From NCBI GenBank assembly GCA_940337035.1, contig CALNHX010002786.1, positions 62,001 to 126,000 of the forward strand: DNA of 64,000 nt. Direction: 5' to 3'. The notes beneath the pieces are model-generated. The model made no database searches, was not told where the DNA came from, and was given only the letters and a program-made list of their open reading frames with translations. This DNA comes from Agriotes lineatus (Eukaryota; Arthropoda; Insecta; Coleoptera; Elateridae). Positions 58,521-64,000 of this stretch are shown in pieces (the stretch's first letter is position 1; the number at the start of each line of letters is the position of its first letter). The translations under genes were made by a program, and so were the position numbers.

Positions 58521-58947
58521 TACAGGGTAAGCACCTTAAAAAATAAAATGTTGTCTATTTTTGATTTAACGCAGGAATACATGAAAGAATAATTTGCATA
58601 TAGCTTACATGTTTACCCTTAATGGAAATGGAACCTAACAGGTTGCGTAAATATCTTAAAATGGATATTTATATGCAGAGATCGATGCATCCTGTATATA
58701 GATCCAGAAGCGATCCAACTACTCTACCAGCGTAGTCTATAAGTTAAAGTGGCGGGACTAGCAATATTAGTAGTCGCTTTCCGCCTGACAGAATGCTTGG
58801 GAGCGAGCCTGGGAGCCCGAATTTGAATTCCAACTACTGCAATGTGTTTTTATTTGCAAGTAAATGTAACTCACACGAGGGAAGTTCCGTGTAAACCCCT
58901 TTACAGATTTGTACTAACTACTCTCTGCATTTTTTCATTAATATTAG

Positions 58948-60145
58948 CAAGGGCGGATGGGGTGGGGTAAACCGGCCCGGGAAACCATAAACGCCGGCCC
59001 GGTCCATTTTTATTAAAAAAATTGTTAGGCACTTTTTACTAAGGGAGCTATAAAAAATAAGTTATTCATATTTTTCAAACGCTTTTAATATTTCTCTAAG
59101 TAAAAATACATAATATGTACATGTTAGGATAAATAAAAACTAATGGCAACTAGTTTCTGGTCCTGGTCATTGGTATTGGAGAGAAAAATATTGTGAAACA
59201 CATCATATTTTCTGAAAAAGCGGGTCTACATATCCACTTATATTTTTGTTTTCATAAACATAGATGTTGTAACGACCTTGGGGTCAGGCGGTTGTCTATA
59301 TATGACTCAGCGTCTCGTGCGGCGCGTCAGTCAGCGTCCCGTGCGATGCGTGAGTCAGCCTTCCAGATCTTTCCAGAAAGTGTAACGACCTTCCGGCCGG
59401 ATCGCATCAGAACATTTCAGAACATTCCAGAACGACCTTGCGCGCGAACACGTCAACGTCGCTGGATTAATCGAGCAAGGTCTGGACGTTTCTAGGATGA
59501 CTTACCCGGCGTGTATATAAATCGGTGCAGTGGGAAAAATCGACAGTTCTCATCCAAACTCGAAGCGCGTAAACTGCAATATAAATGAACCCGTATGTAC
59601 ATAACTCTAGTGAAAGAAATAACCCGTGAATAACAAATAAATATAACCATATAAATCATTAATGTTAAGTCGTGTATAAATAAATAAAGTATATCTGTTG
59701 TTAGAAATAGTCCTGTTAGTTTATAAATAATGTGTGTTCCGCGTTTAATAGTTGCGTTGTAAATAGTTAAGGTAAATAGTTGTAAATAAATGTTTAATAC
59801 AAGAAGCGTCGTATAATTTTTAAATAGCCCAGAAAGTAAAAACATAACAATATTAATATGTCGGTGCTTAATATAAAAGCGAGCTTTTAAACAAATCGCT
59901 TTCTTCGGCCAAAACATTGATTACTTCCTCATTATTTATTTTGTGTAAGACTGGAACCTCAATATTCATAAGCATGAATGTTATGCTACTAATATTATTT
60001 CGGTTAAATCCGTGATTTTTTTTGTGTGCTGGGTTTTTTTATATTTTTTTTCAGAGGTCATAGCGATGGGCCGGCCCCCGTTCTGGCCGAATCCAGCGGC
60101 CCTTCGGGAAATTTCCCAAAATCCAGACTGGCCCATCCGCCCCTG
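58948..60145. mobile_element. hAT element 2 nested in hAT element 1
   Basis: Ends CAAGGGCGGATGGG and CCCATCCGCCCCTG (one mismatch) are flanked by perfect AATATTAG (58940-58947, 60146-60153). It contains a solo LTR and no transposase frame. The ends resemble, but are not identical to, those of hAT element 1. Confidence 0.8.
59268..59849 (+). mobile_element. solo LTR, Gypsy-like, in hAT element 2
   Basis: TGTAACGACCTTGGGGTCAG at the start and ACATAACA at the end. The flanks ATGT and ATAT differ by one base, consistent with a decayed 4-bp TSD. It is homologous over its whole length to the LTR at 27403-27914. No internal region is present. Confidence 0.78.
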
Positions 60146-61745
60146 AATATTAGGTAAGTATCCAAGTTTTTACGAACGGGCAGAGGCCTTTTAAGGCTGA
60201 AGTCCTCCCGGGTCTTTTCCTTGCCAGTCCGCCCCTGTTAGTAAATTACTGTTACAAAAATCCTGTAAAGGTTCTTTTATTTCCTCTTGACTTGTTAAAC
60301 GGTCATTACTGTCGTAAAGTGTTACTGTCGTGTGAACTGACCGGTAAATGGGTCTTTACAGGCCAGGTGCCTGTAAAATGCTGCCATCGCGACTATACAA
60401 GCACCTTGTTTTCTAATAATCACATCCGTCATTAATCACTAATATTAGTTTTTAGGAAGTTCCCCAAGTGGAAATAAAACGTTGTACGCGGCTGGCTTGC
60501 AATTTGCAATATTGGGGCTCACCGGATTACAGGGCTCGCTCCTACGTCGCTCTCCCTGCAAATTATCCTGCTCGCCCATAAACGCTAATTTACTAAGAGA
60601 TTTTTTAGAACATGTAAATTGGGTAAAGAAAAATCTCCTCATTTAGACAATTGTAAAAGAACATTTACAGGGTTTTTGTAACAGTACTTCATTAACAGGG
60701 TTACATTAGAGTTTCTAGAAGCCATTTAAATAGATATCAATTAGAATTAAAAAATATTTTTCCTAAAAAGCACCTTGCATAAAAAACGTAAAAATGTTGC
60801 AAACATACTACTTTTCGGTAACTAATAAAAAATCTAAAGAACTAATTAACATTATATATTATTTTTTCCAATTATAAATCTAAAGTCTTCACATAAAAGA
60901 ATTTGAATTTTAATCTGAAGTCTTGGTATGTGAAATTTTGAAAAATATTTAAAAAATTGAAAAATTAATTTTTAGCTAAAGTTAAAAAAGTAAGTGTTTT
61001 ATGACCTTGAGATTGTTTAGTTAGCTAAAGATAACACACTCTAAAAAAATCTCATTGAAATCTTACCGAATTTCCGAAAAAAAATCACCTTTAGGATTTT
61101 GACAGTTTCGAAAAATTCCATTTTCTAAATAAGTAAAAATCACTCGGTATTTATGATAGGGGCTGAAGAGGTTTTTAAACAAGCACAACTTATTGCTAAA
61201 TTGCCACTTTTTTTGCACGCGTGCGAAAGTTTGAGCCGAAGGCGAATTCTTTAAATCTCACAAGTGCAAAAAAGAAGCTTTAGATATGAGTTGTATACAT
61301 ACTTTTTTGGCTACCACATATTTACGCTAAAAGAGATTACAAAACGTCAACGTTATTTTAGATTGAAAACTCATTATTAGTTATTTGTACAACTAGTTTT
61401 GAAAGTCATACTTTTTTTCATGAATTTGCAGTTTGAATCTCACCAAATCAATCTCTTGTAACATGAAATTTAGTCGAAAAGGACGTCGCAATTTACAACT
61501 GTCAAATTGACAATTCACAATTTCAATAAAATAGTTAAAAAAAGTGTACTTTTTTAACGATTTTGCGTTAAAAAAGTGATATTTTCTTCACGATTTTTCG
61601 TTTAAAAAAGACGACTTTCGTGATGACTATGCAAAAAAGATGATCTTAGGTATGCTTTCATTGTTTTACTCACCACATTTAAGTAACAGTTTTGACAGAA
61701 GTGTGCAATAAAGTGACAGATGCGTGCAATAATATTTTTATCTTA

Positions 61746-61904
61746 CAGTAGCAGCTATTACCATACATTATACAACTGTTTTCAGTGACTAAAACGAAGT
61801 TTTATTCACTAGTGAGTATAATGTATTTTATACTCACTAGTGAATAAAACTTCATTTTAGTCACTGAAAAAGGTTGTATAATGTCATGGCAATAGGTGCT
61901 ACTG
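61746..61904. mobile_element. 159-bp TA-flanked hairpin MITE
   Basis: Arms starting CAGTAGCAGCTATTACCATA and containing CTCACTAGTGAATAAAACTT face each other around an 8-bp centre. TA on both sides. Non-coding. Confidence 0.8.
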
Positions 61905-61952
61905 TAACTATATATTATCTGTTTTGCGACATATTCTGACTGCGCAAACTAT

Positions 61953-62509
61953 TGTAACGATTCGGCTGACGGTTATTTGCCCCGATGCCTCGATTATACT
62001 AGAAATTCCAGAGACGGCTGCCGGCGCGTGAATCATAGGCCACCGACGGGCGGCCTTGAACGCAGGTGTACGCGAATGACTCATTTTCCAGTCGATGCTA
62101 GAGCGGCCCTGACGCGACACGTCACCGTTTCCGAGATTAACTGGAGGCTTCTGGAAGAATTTACTGGCGCGATATATAAGCTGGCGGAGTTCACCCGCAA
62201 GGCAGTTCTGAAATAATTCTGCGGCAGTTCGAACTCACGTCGAGGCTTGTTAGAAGCCCCCATATAAATAAAACGCGTGAACATAAATAATAGAAATAAA
62301 CAACCATATATAATCATTAGTGTTTAAGAGTGATATAAATAAATAAATGTATTGATAGTTCGTTAGTGCTTGTATTAATTTGTAATCTGCTTGATAATTC
62401 TCGTGTGCTTGCAAATAACAATAATCGTAATAATTCATTGTTGTAAATAAATATTTGAACCCATGTTTATCGTATATTATTAAATAGCCCGAACGTTAAG
62501 AACTTAACA
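61953..62509 (+). mobile_element. 5' LTR of the terminal Gypsy-like element
   Basis: It begins TGTAACGATTCGGCTGACGG and ends CTTAACA. Architecture and the AAATAGCCC near the 3' end match the solo LTRs at 27.4 and 59.3 kb. The following GTGGTGTCGGTGTGGGG is the likely start of the internal region and primer-binding site. The partner LTR lies beyond the window. Confidence 0.75.
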
Positions 62510-62637
62510 GTGGTGTCGGTGTGGGGTTTTGTACCGGGGGCTATAAGAAAATTATTGAACAAACATTAAATAAATAAATTGTTAACAAGTGCCGATAAAA
62601 CGACGGTCAGATAAATAAATTTAAGTGTATAGTGTGG

Positions 62638-64000
62638 ATGCCTTTGACGAGATCTCAAAGCAGCAAAATGGAAGCCCAATTAAGCCAACTTTTGCAACTG
62701 ATGCAAGTTAGCCAGGACAAGGCGGAAAAAGCACAGGAGGAACTTAAGAAAGAGATCCAAGTTGGCCAGGAAGAATTGAAAGACCTTAAGAAAGAGTTGA
62801 AAGTTGGACAAGATAAGGCAGAGGAAGCCGCGAAAGCACTTAAGGAATGGCTGAAGGCCGAGCAAGAGAAGGCAGTCCAAAAACTTAAGGAATGGAAAGC
62901 CGGCCGAAAGAAGGCAGAAAAACTTGAGGAAAAATTGAAAGCCACTCAAGAAAACCTCAAGGATGAGCTTAGGGAAGAATTGAGATCCGGTCGAAAGAAG
63001 GCAGAAAAAGCACAAGAGGATCTTAGGGAACAGCTGGAAGCCGGGCAGAAAGCACGAGAAGAGCTGAAGGTCGAGCAGGAAGAGCTGGAAACCGCAGAAG
63101 AGAAAGTAGTCCAAAAGCTTGATGGGAAAATAAATGGAAGAGTTCGGTCTCTGTTGTTGGACCTGAGACGCGGCGAGTTGCACGTGGGTGGGGAGGAGCT
63201 TTCCCGACACTCAGGAGGAGAGATCGCGGCACAAGTGGTATGGGCGGAAGATGTTATTCTGCAGGGACGAACCGAGAGGGTCGTGGATGCATACCTGGAT
63301 GGCGATCTCCGGAGCAACGTGGTGCGCGTGGTTGAGCCCGATTATGCTGACAGTGCGGACGAGTGCATCCTGGGAATGGATGTTGTGGATAAGTGTGAGT
63401 GCGCTTTGGACCTGAGACGCGGCGAGTTGCACGTGGGTGGGGAGGATCTTTCCCGACACCCAAGAGGGGAGATCGCGGCACAAGTGGTATGGGCGGAAGA
63501 TGTTACTCTGCAAGGACGAGCCGAGAGGGTTGTGGATGCATACCTGGATGGCGATCTCCGGGGCAACGTGGTGCGCGTGGTCGAGCCTGATGGTGGCAAG
63601 AAGTTCACTCATGGTATCCTGGTAGGGAAGACGTTGATGAAGACTGGGCTTGGGGTCCCAGTAAGGATGATGAACGTCAGCAGGGAACTGGCAACCGTCA
63701 AGAGGAACCCAATACTGGGAGGGGGCATGAGCCAACGAAAACGGAAGAAGATAGAAGATTTGGTGGCCCGGTACCAAGACATCGTCGAGTGCGGAGATCA
63801 TCCCAGCGGCCGTACTGATGTAGGAAAACATAAATCAGTTGAGTTTGGCAAAAGAGTCTTGCTGAGGACCGACCATCCTGCTCTGAGATGGCTGCTGCAG
63901 TGCAAGAACCCTGAAGGGCAGGTGGCTGAGTGGATCGAGCGCCTAGAAGAGTTCGACTTGGGAATAAATTATCGACCTGGCACAGTCCACCGCAACGCCG
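62638..64000 (+). CDS. Gypsy-like Gag-Pol polyprotein, internally deleted, runs off the window
   Basis: An uninterrupted frame of 454 codons starts MPLTRSQSSKM and has no stop before the window ends. Residues about 10-165 are an E/K-rich coiled-coil repeat region (Gag-like). There follow two tandem 62-residue copies (63157-63342 and 63406-63591) opening LDLRRGELHVGG, which resemble a pol segment near the protease. Next come VARYQDIVECGDHPSGRTDV, normally the entry to reverse transcriptase, and, directly after KHKSVEFGK, the RNase H piece LRTDHPALRWLL ... EGQVAEWIERLEEF. The RT palm and fingers are absent, yet the frame is kept. Short frames on the other strand here are shadows. Confidence 0.8.
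   Translation, partial: MPLTRSQSSKMEAQLSQLLQLMQVSQDKAEKAQEELKKEIQVGQEELKDLKKELKVGQDKAEEAAKALKEWLKAEQEKAVQKLKEWKAGRKKAEKLEEKLKATQENLKDELREELRSGRKKAEKAQEDLREQLEAGQKAREELKVEQEELETAEEKVVQKLDGKINGRVRSLLLDLRRGELHVGGEELSRHSGGEIAAQVVWAEDVILQGRTERVVDAYLDGDLRSNVVRVVEPDYADSADECILGMDVVDKCECALDLRRGELHVGGEDLSRHPRGEIAAQVVWAEDVTLQGRAERVVDAYLDGDLRGNVVRVVEPDGGKKFTHGILVGKTLMKTGLGVPVRMMNVSRELATVKRNPILGGGMSQRKRKKIEDLVARYQDIVECGDHPSGRTDVGKHKSVEFGKRVLLRTDHPALRWLLQCKNPEGQVAEWIERLEEFDLGINYRPGTVHRNA

Larger units (their letters stand above)
56701..60237. mobile_element. hAT element 1, 8-bp TSD, carrying nested elements
   Basis: Ends CAGGGGCGGACTGG and CCAGTCCGCCCCTG are flanked by perfect TTAGTAAA (56693-56700, 60238-60245). 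A mariner-derived foldback and hAT element 2 lie inside. No intact hAT transposase remains. A hint of the hAT C-terminal dimerisation region is possible near 57.2-57.4 kb, where AESVAHTNLFLKYEY-like and FKISTSRLWVG-like words appear, but it is not secure. Confidence 0.8.
51931..61310. mobile_element. outer foldback/TIR element split by LINE and hAT insertions
   Basis: The left arm (about 51931-52348, resuming 56535-56692) is inverted against the right arm (60695 to about 61310). Matching landmarks are TCTCATTGAAATCTTAC, CACTCGGTATTTATGATAGG-like, and CCGAAAAGTAGTATGTTTGC-like blocks. The right arm is continuous, which shows that the LINE and the hAT stack are later insertions. The left tip looks like TACAGTGTCCGCC. 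The right tip is diverged and its position approximate. Confidence 0.65.

Noticed and set aside
62655..63831. Long minus-strand open frames
   Set aside because: They are reverse shadows of the plus-strand Gag-Pol frame. Their S/F/P-rich composition mirrors the E/K-rich coiled coil.

Overview
The window is repeat-dense, AT-rich chromosomal DNA of an insect. The evidence is intron-containing genes with GT-AG junctions, a tandem set of lola-type alternative 3' exons, an ELMO/Ced-12 gene, a Usb1 gene, and insect-type mobile elements (P/THAP, hAT, mariner-like, piggyBac-like and Harbinger-like MITEs, Gypsy LTRs, Jockey-like and endonuclease-bearing LINEs). I cannot name the species. A beetle or another insect with a large, transposon-rich genome would fit.

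Host genes. (1) Plus strand, about 15.1-39.5 kb: five mutually exclusive terminal exons of a longitudinals lacking (lola)-like BTB zinc-finger gene. Each has a pyrimidine-AG acceptor, the same splice phase (two bases before the first full codon), a pair of zinc fingers and its own stop. One of them (20.55 kb) carries an apparent one-base deletion in finger 2, and a sixth, decayed exon lies at 28.28 kb. The BTB and constitutive exons must lie upstream of this window. (2) Minus strand, 41.9-40.9 kb: five coding exons of U6 snRNA phosphodiesterase Usb1, convergent with lola. (3) Minus strand, 51.75-48.6 kb: a complete two-exon ELMO/Ced-12 coding sequence of 708 aa.

Mobile DNA. At 6094-12855 lies a 6.8 kb P-superfamily (THAP) transposon with an apparently intact three-exon, 825-aa transposase, near-perfect long terminal inverted repeats (TIRs) and a perfect 7-bp target duplication (TSD). 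It also contains a decayed, oppositely oriented second transposase and several nested MITEs. A second THAP element (22494-23651), also with a 7-bp TSD, splits a LINE whose frame rejoins exactly when the element is removed. A third THAP remnant is at 37.55 kb. Two Foldback-like elements (16-19.6 kb and 35.7-37.2 kb) have long inverted arms built of 20/21-bp minisatellite. Together with the 7-bp TSDs this recalls the Galileo/1360/Foldback branch of the P superfamily.

Two copies of one hAT-like element (30.2 kb and 43.5 kb) have perfect 8-bp TSDs. The right end, about 51.9-61.3 kb, is a nested stack: a foldback element split by a LINE with an 11-bp TSD, which is itself split by a palindromic TA-flanked MITE. 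Farther in are a hAT element, a second hAT inside it, and a solo LTR inside that. The window ends inside a Gypsy-like LTR retrotransposon whose single open frame lacks the reverse-transcriptase core and carries a tandem duplication.

Many boundaries below rest on TSDs, TIRs or empty sites read directly from the sequence. Family names rest on recognised motifs, not on searches.
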